A stretch of DNA of 64,000 bases from assembly GCA_902728285.1 (NCBI GenBank), contig CACVBU010001038.1, forward strand, positions 227,368-291,367, in the 5' to 3' direction. How positions within the stretch are numbered: the first letter of the stretch is position 1; each line of letters opens with the position of its first letter. The notes under the pieces were generated by a model. That model worked only from the letters and a program-made list of their open reading frames with translations. It made no database searches and was not told where the DNA came from. The DNA comes from Clytia hemisphaerica. Lineage: Eukaryota; Cnidaria; Hydrozoa; Leptothecata; Clytiidae. The translations under genes and the position numbers were made by a program. Shown here piece after piece: positions 33,930 through 46,066 of the stretch.

Positions 33930-35460
33930 CCCGGGGGGGGCACTGACCTTGACGACCGACGGGGACGTGCCGCTGGAGTTTCAAAAGTCGATCCTGTCAG
34001 AAATGAAATTTGATGAAAAATAGACCCTGTCAGAAGAAAAATTCGATGAAAAACCTACCCTGTCAGATTCTACTGTGAAAAACCTACCCTGTCAGATTCT
34101 ACCCTGAAAAACCTACCCTGTCAGATTCTATGTTAAAAACCTACACGTTTTTCGCGTTTTTCGTAAAGTTCAACGCGATATCAACATTTCCAGGCTAAAA
34201 AACTACAGAATTGCATAAACATTAAACCTCAATACCTGGAAAACCGACCAAAAGAATCGACGACGAGAGTTATGAAATTACAAAGTAAACATATCTTTAA
34301 CATTATTCAAAATCATCACTCTCTACTTCCACAAAATGTGTTTCAAAGCTAGAGAGGTCATACAATATTATAGTTGTACAAGAACAAATAGAACGCTAAA
34401 GTTTCAAAAAACGTAATAATGAACGTAGATAAATTTCAGATATCCGTTTCCAGGATTACCGTAGGATCACATAAGATTCCGATTCCCGCTCTAGCATTAC
34501 TGGGATCATTTCGCTAGTTTTCCCGGTCATACCGGCAGAAAAAAGTGAATTAGTCCAAGCTGGCAAATCATAAAACGCAAAAAAGAAGTAATGTTTTGAT
34601 TATTTTTATAATCGGCCAACTTGTTTCATTGTTTTCAACTAGTCGGAACTGACTATCATCTGTTTTCAAGTGGCAAGTGGAATGTTATAGCAGGAATCGG
34701 AATCTTATGTGATCCTACGGTAAGGTTCTCAAAATCAGAACTGACGAGGTCTAGGTTTGAAAGGACTATTTTGCAAGTATAAGCTTTAAAACGACGCTTT
34801 TACAAAGAGGACAAGAGGATGTCAATGAAGAGTCGAGAGTATTGTTCTGTTCTACAGCTGTTCTAAGCCTACAGCGGAATGTCTCAACGATATGGGAAGA
34901 AACATAACAGTTGAAATAAAAAATCTGAATCAAAATCTGGAATCTGTTGTTAGTACCACTATTCAGCTGAACATTTATTCTAAATAGTTCAATAGAGGTA
35001 TCTTTGAAATTAGCCTCGATCCTTTTAAGAGGGCGCAATGGCGGGCGTGTGGTGCGAGACAACAGCAGCAAAGCGCCTGTGTTGGCCTAGACGAGACTGG
35101 CAACTCTACCGACTGTTAACTCTTTTCGGCAAAAAAAACCGTTTGCGAATTTTCTTCGGCTTTGGGCTTTTTTCTTAGATAGTGATTCGTCTTAGACTAT
35201 AACATAGTCTAGTGTTGGCCGTGCGATAAGTATTTGCAAAAAGCTGTTTGCCCCTCGGGTGTGCTCACCGCCGCGTCAAAACGATTTGCAAAAACGGCAA
35301 AAACAGACCCTGTCAGACACACATCATGAAATTGCGCCCCTGTCAGATCAGGATTTTGCAATTTTAGATACCCTGTCAGTAATTCTGCGACACTGAAAAA
35401 GGTACCCTGACCAGCGGCACGTCCCCGTACCTATTTTTGCCTAAGTGCCCCCCCCCCGGG
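33930..35460. mobile_element. hAT-like element, CCCGGGGGGGGCACT ends, 8-bp duplication
   Basis: CCCGGGGGGGGCACT at the left and AGTGCCCCCCCCCGGG at the right (1531 bases) are flanked by AATCAACA on both sides (33922-33929 and 35461-35468). Second inner arms, GGGGACGTGCCGCTGG (about 33961) and CCAGCGGCACGTCCCC (about 35411), reinforce the symmetry. CCTACCCTGTCAGATTCTA repeats lie inside the left arm and ACCCTGTCAG repeats in the right. No transposase. It carries a nested element at 34459-34720. Confidence 0.85.
34459..34720. mobile_element. TA-flanked MITE nested in the 1.5-kb element
   Basis: CCGTAGGATCACATAAGATT at the left and AATCTTATGTGATCCTACGG at the right are flanked by TA on both sides (34457-34458 and 34721-34722). 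It is 262 bases, with about 29-base near-perfect arms. Tc1/mariner-type target. It inserted after the host element at 33930. Confidence 0.85.
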
Positions 35461-35894
35461 AATCAACATTTCTTTTCTGGGAAGGGAAAACACTATAAAA
35501 TGGTTGAGAAAAGGATTTTTTCATTTTCAGCACCCCCACTTTTTTGCAAAGTAAAAAGTTTTGCTTGGCGCCTCCTTAGACTCTATATTCATTGCCCCCC
35601 CCCCAAAAAAAAAAAACTTTCAATTTCATGGCGTGAGAAAAAAATTTGCTGCATGATAAAAGATCAAATAGCCTCCGTTCGTAAAATTTTCTCGGGAAAT
35701 CAGAACGCGGGTAAGTAGGCTAGTTTGTTTTGAAGACGAACTCTTTTTGACCTCAAAAAGAAAAAGCTTCTCAATGGTTTTGGACGGTTTTGGGGTAATA
35801 TATTTTGCAGATTGATGGTAAATTTGTTTGAAAAACTATTTTCAGAGTCTACATGTTTAATATTATACATTTGTAATCATCAAGAAAATGTGAG

Positions 35895-38800
35895 ATGGGG
35901 ACAGTTGGAGATCTGAAGAAAGAAATCGACCGATTGACTTTTGATCTGCAACAGGCCTGTCTTGAGAAAGTACAAGCTGCTGAGTATGGTTTGGCAGTTT
36001 TGGAAGAAAAGCAGCAGATCCAAGACAAGTATGAAGAGCTTGAAAAAACATATGAGAACAAAAACAAAGAATTAAGCCAAGCTGTTGAGGTATACCCATA
36101 AGTTTAGACATTTTATATTGTAATCAAAACAAAAAAGGACACAGACGTCATATGTTGACAGTTACCGTAATTTGGTCTAATGTCGACATCCGTCTTCTAA
36201 TTTCGACATCCTTCTTTATAGATAGGAATAATAAGAAGGTCGAAATCACTGATAGACTAAAGATTTTTCCTCGCATTGCGCTCGCTTGTCAAAGTCAATC
36301 AGCTATTCCGACCTTCCTCAGTTTCTATTGTTCCTATCTCTAAAGAAGGGTGTCGAAATTAGAAGACGGATGTCGACATTAGCCCAACTTACGGTACATC
36401 AAAATGCCTCGAAAATGTCAATATGAAAATTACGTAATCAGAGAACGTATGTCTCGCTCATTATAAAAAGGCCGAGACAAACTTTCAATAATTGGATTGT
36501 AACATCAAGTTAAGTCTCTGTTGTTAAGTCACCAGGGGGTAAATAAAACAGACCTTGATACATTAATCGTTCGTTTCAACTTGACAATTCGTTTAAAACT
36601 CAGCCCCCTAAATATTTGGGGTAGGTAAAATATGTACAAAGAAATTCATACTTTTCCAACCTGGCGAATCTTTAAAAAAGAAGCGAACAATAAAATATAA
36701 TTACCCTTTCCAAATAAACCTCTTCGGTGGCAAGCGTAGTCTACTCTGAAGTAATTGTAAAATTTATGTGATGGGAGTTTGACGTACTCTCTGTGTATTT
36801 ACATCCGTTGTAATGTAATGTTGTTGTTTGGGGATTACAAAGTTCTCTGGAATTTCAATCGCATTTATTCAGGTTGATTTTTTATGACTTCTAATGGTAC
36901 TTTTTCTAACGAGTTTGATTACTCTGTTCTCACACTTATGTCTTTTTTTTTTGCGACCTTTTCCGTGATTACTTTTATTTATATTTTTAAAGACAGGTAA
37001 GAAGGCATATTGATGTAACTGGTTGAATATGTACTCCCTTAGGCACAACGTTCTTTAACCCTTTCCGGACGCACGGGCCACCGGGTGGCCCATGAATCGT
37101 GTTCCTATACGACGCACGGGCCACTGGGTGGCCCATAGCTTTGTAAAAGATTTTAACAGTTTTCGCGCCAAAATACAATAACATGGTTTTGAATAATGAT
37201 TTTGAGATAAATTTCCCGTAACCTGCAAAAAACCGCTTTCCATATCTTGTTTACAACTAGAATTATAACATTTCAATGTTTGTTGTAAATTTACTCAGGC
37301 TAAATCTGTAAGGTAAAAATTGCTCAAAAATTTGGACAAAAAATCACTTTACTCAGATTCTTGGAAAGCTTATGACATGAAATTTTCTTTACCCGGTCAG
37401 TAATTCAATTCTCTAAATCATATTCAAAGTTCAAGACGTAAATCAAATGCCTTTTACTCTATTTCTTTATTCAAAGTCAAAAATTTTGCTGTTTCGAAAA
37501 AAAATCTGCCGATTTTTCGGTCACGTGAGCAGGTGTCAGCCATATTTCAAAATTTTTTTTTGGTATTTCAAAACCCCTATTAAATGTGAAAAAAATGAGG
37601 TATTACTTATCGTGATATCTTTTATCAATCACTTTCTATTGCAATTTTAGTGAAGCCAGTCAAATATCAAATTTTTGTTCGCGTCATATAGCTGTGAAAT
37701 CATGCGTCCGGAAAGGGTTAAAGCAGGGTATTATTTCCTGTAATTTATAAAGGCAGCTTAGGAAATTAAATAATGTGTGTTTTTTTATACATATAAATAA
37801 GCTCTTAATATTCTTTTAGTAATAGACCTTTTCGCCTTTCCATCCGCCATCTTGAATTGTATGCAAAAATATAGGAACGAAAAAGCCGTGGTTGGATTTA
37901 GTTGGAAAATATGCAAAACATATGCAAGTTTACACAAAGATTAAAAAGACAACAAAGCATCTTATAAATAAATTTTATAATCATTAGAACAATAAAAGAT
38001 GGAATTTCTTAATCCAAAAAGAAATATTTACCGAACAAAAAAAGCCTTTTAGGAATTTGTTCTTAAAGACATTGCATATTCTGTTTTCATGCCATTAAAA
38101 AATTCCACAAAGACGGAGTACACACATCAACTTTCAAAACACGCAAACTGAAAGCAGTAATTATGACGTCACGCATTCAGCGGGTTCAGATCGATGTTTT
38201 GATTTGATCGTTTGGCGGTTCTATTCCTAGGAGAATAATTTACCGTCAGCCGAATAAGGATTATTTTTGTACCTTCGTGGGTGATTTTTCAGCTTGAGCT
38301 TATGTCTAATGTTATGGTTTTTTGAAGTGCTTGTTCTAAGAGATGAGCGAATTTGATTATTTCTAGTTTTCAAAAGAAGCAAATTTAATCTTTCTTCTAC
38401 AAGATTACACTTTAATATAATGCTAATTATGCATGTAAGTTTTATATTAATACTTTCTTTTTGCATATGTTTTGCATACTTTCTAAGGGAATTTCACCAC
38501 AGCAATTCGGCCACCATAATTTTTGCATACAATTCAATATGGCGGCTGGAAAGGCGAAAAGGTCTATGTTACCGGACAGCTGATAATTAGGCTAGGCTAA
38601 ACTTACCTCTATAGACAGGCAGCTGAGGTCACAAAAAAATCGGACGGGTGCGAACAATCCCAAACCACAAACGTGTCCGGTAATATTTTAGGACCTGGAT
38701 GACGTCATGCGTGCCCATGGGTAGCAACTCCAGAAGATTTTTCAAATTTTAATTTTTTTTTCAAAACCTATCCTTATCTTGTATATTGGACAGTGAAAAA

Positions 38801-41800
38801 GAATGCGGCTATTATATTTTGATTTTTCCCGACATGTTTCGGACTCGGTCCGTTCTCAAGGGAATGATATTTCTGTAGAAAAAAAAAGCGTTTTTATACA
38901 AAATTATTTGACGTCAAATTGGACAAATACGTCATTTTAGGCGATTTCGGCTTGAAAATGGGTTGGTGTAAATGGGGCCATCTGATAAGTTGAATTTGGT
39001 CTAAAATGAACGTGTAAATCAGACTTAGGCGCTCGGTTGGAGAAGATTGAGTTCTTGGTTCAACCCATGAGGTGCGAGGGTTCTCAGTTCTTTGATCCAG
39101 AAGTTTTCTCTCTGTAGTATTATCCTTTTCATTCTTTCTACAGTCTCGTTGATCTGTTCGATGATGGTGAACTTTGCGTCTCTGTTGAAATCGTGGTTGG
39201 TTTGGTGGAAATGTTTACACGCTGGGATTGTTTCTTGTCGTGGTCTGTATGCATTACTTCTATGGTTATTGAGTCTTTGATTGAATTGGGTCTCGCTTTT
39301 TCCAATATATTGGATGTGACATTTGTTGCATTCCAGGAGGTAGATGATGCGAGTGCTTTTGCAGTTAACGTTGTGGAAGATCTGGTACGTCCTTTTGGTT
39401 TGTTGACTGGTTAAGGTCGAGGTTGACATTATTTGTTTACCGCAAAGGTTTCCTGTCCTTGTTAAGCAAGGCTGGCACTTTCCTTTCAGTTTTTGTTGTT
39501 TTCTTGAGACTTTGTTGTTGGATATTGATGTTTGTCCAAGTAGATCTTTCAAGTTTTTGTTGCGTCTATACGCAATGACTGGTGTTTGTTGGAAGGTATC
39601 TTGAAACCGTTCGTTGATGTTTAGGATATCCCAGTGCTTTTCCAGTAAGGTACGAATAGGTGGTAAGTTTTTGTTAAAGGTAGTGATGAAGGCGATTTGT
39701 TGTTTATTCTTGGTGTTGTTGTATTTTAGGAGATCTTCCCGGTTCTTAATCTTAACTTTGTCGAACTGTTTATGGAGGTTTTCAGCTTTGTATCCTCTTC
39801 TGATGAATGCATCTTTCATTTGGAGGAGGGATTGGTTGTATTCTTCGGGGTTGGAGCAAATCTTTTTTATCCTTAGTGCTTGACCGTATGGGATGTTGTT
39901 TTTTAGGTTGTTTGGGTGGTATGAGGTATTATGGAGGTATGATGACCGATCTGTTGGTTTTTTGAAGATCTTGTAATCTAGTCGATTGTTCTTTATGGTT
40001 ATCGTTGTGTCCAGGAAGTTGATCTCACTATGAGAGTATTCCGTCGTGAATTTAATTGATGGGTGAACTGTGTTGATGATTGCGAAAAATTCTTTTAGAT
40101 CACTTTCTGTGCCTTTCCATATAAAAAATATGACATCAATGAATCAAAAAATTGACTAATTAGACTTGATGAGACTCTATATTTTTTTTATTGTTATAGC
40201 AAATCAAGCTTTTGAAAGCAAAGAGCAATGAATTGGCACATAAAGTGGATCAGCAGCATGGAAACATTGTCCAAGAGAGTACAACAAGAGAATCTGCATT
40301 CGCTAGCAAAATCAGTGATCTTCACATTGAAGTGAAACAGTTGAAGAAGAGTGAGAAGAACTTCAAACAAGAATGTGAACTGACCAAACAACATTATTTA
40401 GAACTTCAAAAGAAACACGAGGTATAAATTTTTTGTTTTTTTGTTTCCTGGGCTATGAAACCTGAGCTTTACAATGTTTCCAATTGTAATATAGGTCATA
40501 GATTCTTAGTAGGGGGAACCAGTGGACACTATGTGTAAGTGAGAATAGGTTTTGTAAACCTCCTGTGAATTATGAAATAGAAAAAGTAATAGAGGCTTCC
40601 CTTCACCAAATTTAGTCATTTTACCACTACTTTGTTTTTTTTTACTTTCTTTTTCTTACTGGAGGTCTTAGTATCGGTATGATCATATTATAATTGAATA
40701 TGTACCATCCATCCGTCAAAAGTGATTCTAACAAACTATTGAGCGCTTTACTTGAGCTTATTAAAATTGAGTCAAACATTTCGTGACAAAAAAATCATAA
40801 TATATTTATAGACCCTTGTCAACAAGAAAGACCAACTGATGCATGAGAATCGAATACTGAAGAACAAAGAAGCTCGTTTCAATGAAGAATACAATACATT
40901 GGAGGAAGAAAATACTTCTTTACAGAAAAACTTGTCACGTGCTAAACAAACCATGGTCGAATTCGAAGGATTGAAAGTAGAAAATCAAAGTCTTTTAGAC
41001 GAGGTTTGTGTTTTTTTTCATCTAGCAGCCTATGGCGACTGTTTGTTGTCCTTTTTCAAGATTTAAACATTAGAAAACCTTTGAGTTTAAAGCCTTGAAA
41101 GTAGCTAAAAAGTTATCTAAAACCTTTCTCAAGCAAGAAACAGTATGACCTCTAATATTTGCGCCGTATTAAGATTGACAGATTTAATCTTTTCTTTATT
41201 TTTAAGCGCCATTTTTCGAAATCTGGCGATGGGTATTACTTTCAATCCAGTTCAATCTGGTGTTTGAGTGAAAACCATGCAGGTCACGCGTTTGGCTGGG
41301 AGATTCCCATTCATGAGTTTCAAATCTAGCCCCTTCCAAGCTTTGAAATCAATATGATATGATTTAGGCTATTTTATAGACAGGTAGTTGTTGTAGCTAC
41401 TACATTACTTATGGATTTAAGTGAGCCGCAATTCGGATCAATTATTAGATATACACTGAAGAATTTTTATCGAAGTTTGATCACCGGTCTTTCCGCCAAC
41501 TCAGCGAATGGGTAGTTAAGATTGGATAGTAACCTGATCTAGGCGGTAAGTTACTTAGAGCTGAGAGTAGGTGTTGCGATCCACCTCAGCATTGAACCTC
41601 CCAGGCAAATAGAAAAGGGGGTAGACTCTCGGCTTGGTTTGCAGCAACCAGATAAACATTTTGCTCACTTACAGTATATTATTATTCTCAGATTGACAGC
41701 TTACGATTACAATTACAAATGGCATCCAGCGCACGTGATCAATTCGAAAAACAGTTGCACGAAAGTCTTGAATCACTAAAAGAACAGCGCGAAAAAATCA

Positions 41801-43973
41801 CTCACAATCAGAGAGAAATTAATGAGCTTAAACAACAAGCTATTGCACAGAAATGCGGCATGGTTTACGGAAAAGGTAATGGAAATTTTCTTCCGTTAAG
41901 GTACTTGTGTTTGAATCGAGAGTCATAATAATAAGTCTCAAAACGTGTTTTTTCTTTTTGTTACTTCTGACGTTTTTAACCCCTTACTTTTTTTTATTTA
42001 CATACAGAAAAGGGTCTTTATTCTTGTTCACGATCGGAAATTGCCTGGTTAGAATTTGAAGAAAGATAATTACATTTCAGGTGACTTCAATGGGCGTATT
42101 GACATGGATGGTGGCGGTGAACATCCTTTGGTGAGACAAATTGAACAAGAATACAAGACAACGCATCCTTCGCCAAGCCCAGGTATTGAAGAAAAAATCA
42201 TTCTTCTTTCTGTTACTGTAGAATGAGTTGTTAAAAAAGTGTTCTAAAAATATCTGTTGTTTGTCATAAATAAAGCCTTGCAGGTTTTGCAGCTCCAGCG
42301 TTAAAAAAATGCATTCATTTTTGGGTGTAAGGCCGCCAGCCTTTTTATCAAAATATAAAGATTTTTGTTAACTCTGATTCGGATTGTCAAGGGTAACGTA
42401 AAGTCTACACGCGCATTGTAAGCTGAAGGAGCCACTATTTTCGTTCGAATTACAAAAAGATTCGAATAATGGATTTAAGTAAAGAAGACTACGTATTCAT
42501 TTTTTGACTGTATGGTGGGGTCAACCCGTTAATATGCCACGATCTCCTTAAGATGATATTTCACTATTTCTATATGATTGGACCATTAATGTTACTTTAC
42601 TGATAATTGATGTCTTTATTTTTACTTCAGCCGTGGTAGATGACATCCTTAAAGAATTACAGGGTGGAGAAGTTCGCGATCTAGAAGAACAGTTACGGGT
42701 AGTTCAAGAAGAAAAAGAGCACTTGGAAAAAGAGCTAACAAGACAAGCCTCTAACGCCGATATAGTTGCTGATGCTACGTCCCTTCTCCGTAGAGGCTCT
42801 AGTGGGAATGTATCTGAAGAAGGAGATGAGTATACCTTGAATAATCAGTTGCAGGAATTATCGGACGTCCGTAGTCGCGAATCTGCTTACCAGTTGGAAA
42901 TTAAGAGGTTGTGCGAAGAGACCGATGAACTTAAGGAACTTTTGGTTGATGTCGAGAATGAGAAGAATGCTTTGGAGGAGAGTGCTAAGGGTGAGAGTAA
43001 ACAACTATCGGATGATTTATTACAAACGAAATCGAAGCTGAGAGAATCTGAGGGGAAAGTGAAAGACCTGAAGGAGAGAGTTTCGGTTTTGAAAGAAACT
43101 GCTTCAGAGGGTGACGGACTTTTCAAGAATCTTTATGATGGCTTGGTTGAGATTTTGAACCAATTGTTGAGCGTACAATGTAAAGTTGTTATCATCAACG
43201 GGGAAGAGCAGACGGATTCGAAAATTGCCAAACCTGGTGAAATGAGCTCTCCTTCGGACTGCTTGAAATTAACGACGCAAGTGAAACGACAAGTGCAAAC
43301 GTTGAACGTTGCAGTTGAGAAAACGATGAATAAACAGAAAACATCATCAGCGAAGGAGGGTGACACAAACGGAGAGCAAAACAATGATATCATAGCAGAG
43401 AATGCGTTGTTAAAAGAACAAATCTTGAAACTGAAATCTTTGGTTACTACCAAACGTGAGCAGATTAGTACACTGCGAACTGTTTTAAAAGCGAATAAAT
43501 CAACTTATGAGGTTGCATTGGCCAATTTAAAAAGCCGCTATGAGAATGATAAACAGATTCAAAGTGAAGCGAACGGACAGCTCAAGAAACAGATCAAATC
43601 ATTGAAATCTGAGTGTCAGACTTTTGCGTCTTTACGTAGTATGTTTGCGTCACGTTGCGAAGAATACTTGAAGGAGCTACACGAGAAACAAAAAGCTATT
43701 CTAGCAGCTGAGGAAGAGAAACGAACCTTAAATCAACTTCTTAAACAGGCTATACACCAAAAGGTTGCCTTAACTCAGCGTGTTGAGGAGTTCGAAATCG
43801 CTCGTGAGCGTTTGAGACAGTTTACTAAAAAGAACGCTAAATCAGTTCCGAGTGGGGCCTCTGCAACCGGCGCTACTGGACCAGCAAATGGTGCTGGACC
43901 CAAAGGGCCAAATAAGGGTCAGAGACCAGGTAATGGTCCTAGAGGACCCCCTAGACCTGTTACAAGACTGTAA
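35895..43973 (+). CDS. BICD: Bicaudal-D dynein/dynactin cargo adaptor
   Basis: Coiled-coil adaptor that links Rab6-type vesicles and other cargo to dynein-dynactin for minus-end transport. Coding exons: 35895-36089, 40200-40421, 40812-41003, 41692-41875, 42081-42182, 42631-43973. All are GT-AG, phases close, 2238 bases, 745 residues. Residues 28-32 are AAEYG, the CC1-box AAxxG motif that contacts dynein light intermediate chain. Heptad-rich coiled coil fills most of 5-290 and 300-520. The C-terminal cargo-binding coiled coil (about 553-700) holds the conserved runs KLKSLVTTKREQ, TLRTVLKANK and FASLRSMFASRC. The protein ends in an unusual Gly/Pro/Ala-rich tail of about 45 residues. Length is like BICD2 (about 820) but shorter in the middle. 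The ATG is the first in frame; an AG at 35845 may be the acceptor of a 5'-UTR exon. Confidence 0.95.
36165..36394. mobile_element. Tc1/mariner-type MITE, family A (copy 2)
   Basis: Same ends as 856-1074 (CCGTAATTTGGTCTAATGTC and the inverse), flanked by TA on both sides (36163-36164 and 36395-36396). It lies in BICD intron 1, 75 bases after exon 1. Confidence 0.85.
37059..37717. mobile_element. piggyBac-like MITE with TTAA target
   Basis: CCCTTTCCGGACGCA at the left and TGCGTCCGGAAAGGG at the right are flanked by TTAA on both sides (37055-37058 and 37718-37721). CCCT termini plus a TTAA duplication are the hallmark of piggyBac-class transposition. A sub-terminal direct repeat (CGCACGGGCCAC..GGGTGGCCCAT, twice in 37070-37135) is present. 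There is no transposase in its 659 bases. BICD intron 1. Confidence 0.9.
37825..38564. mobile_element. Long-TIR element with GACCTTTTCGCCTTTCC ends
   Basis: GACCTTTTCGCCTTTCCA at the left and TGGAAAGGCGAAAAGGTC at the right, flanked by TA. The inverted arms run at least 50 bases (both contain GAATTGTATGCAAAAAT), with more matching blocks further in (ATGCAAAACATATGCAA). 740 bases with no open frame. BICD intron 1. Confidence 0.85.
38800..40143 (-). mobile_element. Penelope-like retroelement, 5'-truncated
   Basis: One frame on the minus strand runs without a stop from about 40143 to the TAA at 39025. The upstream part is the C-terminal end of a Penelope-type reverse transcriptase (FFIWKGTESDLKEFF, EINFLDTTI, KPTDRSSYLH, IPYGQALRIKKICS). 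The downstream part (39025 to about 39600) is the GIY-YIG endonuclease: IIYLLEC then CHIQYIGKSE, RLNNHR and a catalytic-type Glu near the end. The RT core, including YVDD, is cut off at 40143. The 3' region contains GACATGTTTCGGACTCGG. BICD intron 1. Confidence 0.88.
39025..40143 (-). pseudogene. RT C-terminus plus GIY-YIG endonuclease of Penelope-like element
   Basis: Coding remnant of the element above, about 372 codons, still open but lacking the start and the catalytic RT palm. No frameshift was found in the surviving part, so the copy is probably young. Open frames in this stretch on the opposite strand are its shadows. Confidence 0.85.
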
Positions 43974-44180
43974 GGAATATATATTTCTGTTCTGAATTAC
44001 TAATTTTGATGAGGTGGATATATGTTTGGATTTTTTACAACGAGGTTTTAACTTGTTTTAGATATACATAATTATTCTTTATTGATTTTAAAGACTTTTA
44101 GATTATATATTAGATTGTTTATATTTTATGTCACTCTCAGCTAGCGAATGAACTGTTGTCTTCTAAATCATAGTTTATAT

Positions 44181-44477
44181 TGGGCTGTTCCATTAAAAAC
44201 AATACAGGGGAGGGGGGGGCTGGACGAACCTTTTCAAGTCAAAAAACAATTATTGAATTATGTGTCGATACCCCCTGGAAAAAATGCCCTTTGAAAGATT
44301 CTTTTCATACCTTAAAGTGAGGGTGGACGAACTGAAATCAGTCTTTTACCCCGTGGAAATCTTAGAATAACTTTTATTTAGCCCCTTGGAAAAAAGATAA
44401 AAGATCCCCTGGAAATTTTTCTCGGGTTACACTTAGGAAATGTTCCCCCCTGTATGGATATAAATTGGAATGGCCCA
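44181..44477. mobile_element. MITE with TGGGCTGTTCC/GGAATGGCCCA ends
   Basis: TGGGCTGTTCCATT at the left and AATTGGAATGGCCCA at the right, followed inward by ACAGGGGAGGGGGG and its partner TCCCCCCTGTAT, bound about 297 bases. It starts about 207 bases after the BICD stop, so it may lie in the 3' UTR. It supplies an ATTAAA at 44192-44197 that could act as poly(A) signal. Confidence 0.7.
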
Positions 44478-46066
44478 TTTCACTAAGGCAAGCACTCTTT
44501 AGACTATATTTTCATTGATCGCAGTACACAAAGTACAACCCTTATGTTGTATAATATAGTCATTTACTTAAAGCATAAAGACCTTTGAAATTTTCCGGCC
44601 CTTTTTGCAAAAGTTAATATCTTTGTAAATTCATAACAGGCAAATTCGAGAAAGTCGATGATCGTGTAAAATCCTTTAAATTAGAATATCTATAAATCTT
44701 CGAAATCACAATATAAACTCTAAAACCTGTAGCATTTTTAACCGTAAAATTTCCTGTAAATCTACAGTTTTGATTGAATTCCAGTATTGGTTCACTTTTA
44801 AAACATTTTTCCTGAAAATAATTGTCGGCCGAGAACGAATAGATTACGCAATTAAATCTTTATTTAGCCAAGCATTTCGATCTGTATATTTACCTCAGTT
44901 TATTGGTTAGCTGACAGTAGCTTTTAGAATTTTAAGTGCATTTTTCCACTTGACTTACGCATATCTGTCATAATAATTTAACAAATTTTATTTGCTCTAC
45001 TGTATTTGAAAATATTCTGATTTCATTCAATGCTTCAATATTGTTTTAATTTTTTTTCATTTGCCTCTTCAATGGGTGGTTTTGATTGTGGCAAAAAATC
45101 TAAGTAAGTAAGGCCTGGTATAGTATGGTTGGAATATAATCCAAAAATTAACGAAGGTGAAAAAGTCAACAAAAAAACTATACCTATGCTTATATTTTGA
45201 TTTTCTGTTTCAATAATGTTATCTATTGCATCAGTCTTTAGACCCTTTTCTGATTCGGTACATTTTTGTCGAAATACTGAATACTTAATAAAAACTAAAC
45301 TTAAAAACCTACCCCAAAAAATGATTACTAAATCCCTTTTTTATAACAATAGTGTACTTTTGCTGAGGGTCTGCATTATTCTTATTTTTCTTATGAAAAA
45401 AGCGTGCATCGCTTGAACTTTTCACGTGCATCAGGAAGAAGTTCTTTTCTCTTTTAGACTTTTTTCGTTCTATCAACAAAACATTTTTTTAGATTTAAAC
45501 ACGTTAAAGACCATTAGCTTGAAACTTTCAGTGTGAATACACCCTAACTTTAGCGTTAAAGCTAATTAATTGCACAATCTCGGACAAAAGGTCGGTAGAC
45601 TTTTCAAAAATTCCTCAATAGTGCCAAGAAAAGTCTTTTTGACACCTGGGAAATTCCCCAAATGAACTACAAGTGGTTATTTGGCAGAAGACACCTACAG
45701 CTACAGGCTTGCTAGCAGTCCCTGAAGCTGGAAATGACTGAAAATGGGTGAACTTCATCCACACAGGTGGTGGGTGCACCAGAGAGCTTGAAAAGTTGTT
45801 TATAATTGATTAAATCATCTCAATATGTTCTAATAGATATCTTCTCGAAAAAGTTGAAGAGCAACACTCATTGAATCTTCAATCTTAGACCATTTCCTTC
45901 AATGTCGAGTGGATTTGGCATCTGGAATTTTGACCCAGACTCTCCAAATCCAATTAAAACAACATTGGAAAATAAAAATTGAAAAAATGGAAAATTGTAA
46001 CCCAATAATAACGGTGCTGTTCTTCATCTTTAAGACTGTATAAGAAGCTGATAGGCTAAAACTATA
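44478..46066. other. Intergenic, no gene seen
   Basis: AT-rich sequence between BICD and the MITE cluster. I see no splice-supported frame, no RNA gene and no clear repeat here. Confidence 0.5.

Noticed and set aside
39092-39883. Three plus-strand frames
   Set aside because: Antisense to the Penelope-like RT/endonuclease frame.
42887-43453. Minus-strand frames of 79 and 106 codons
   Set aside because: Shadows of the Glu/Lys/Ser-rich BICD coiled coil.
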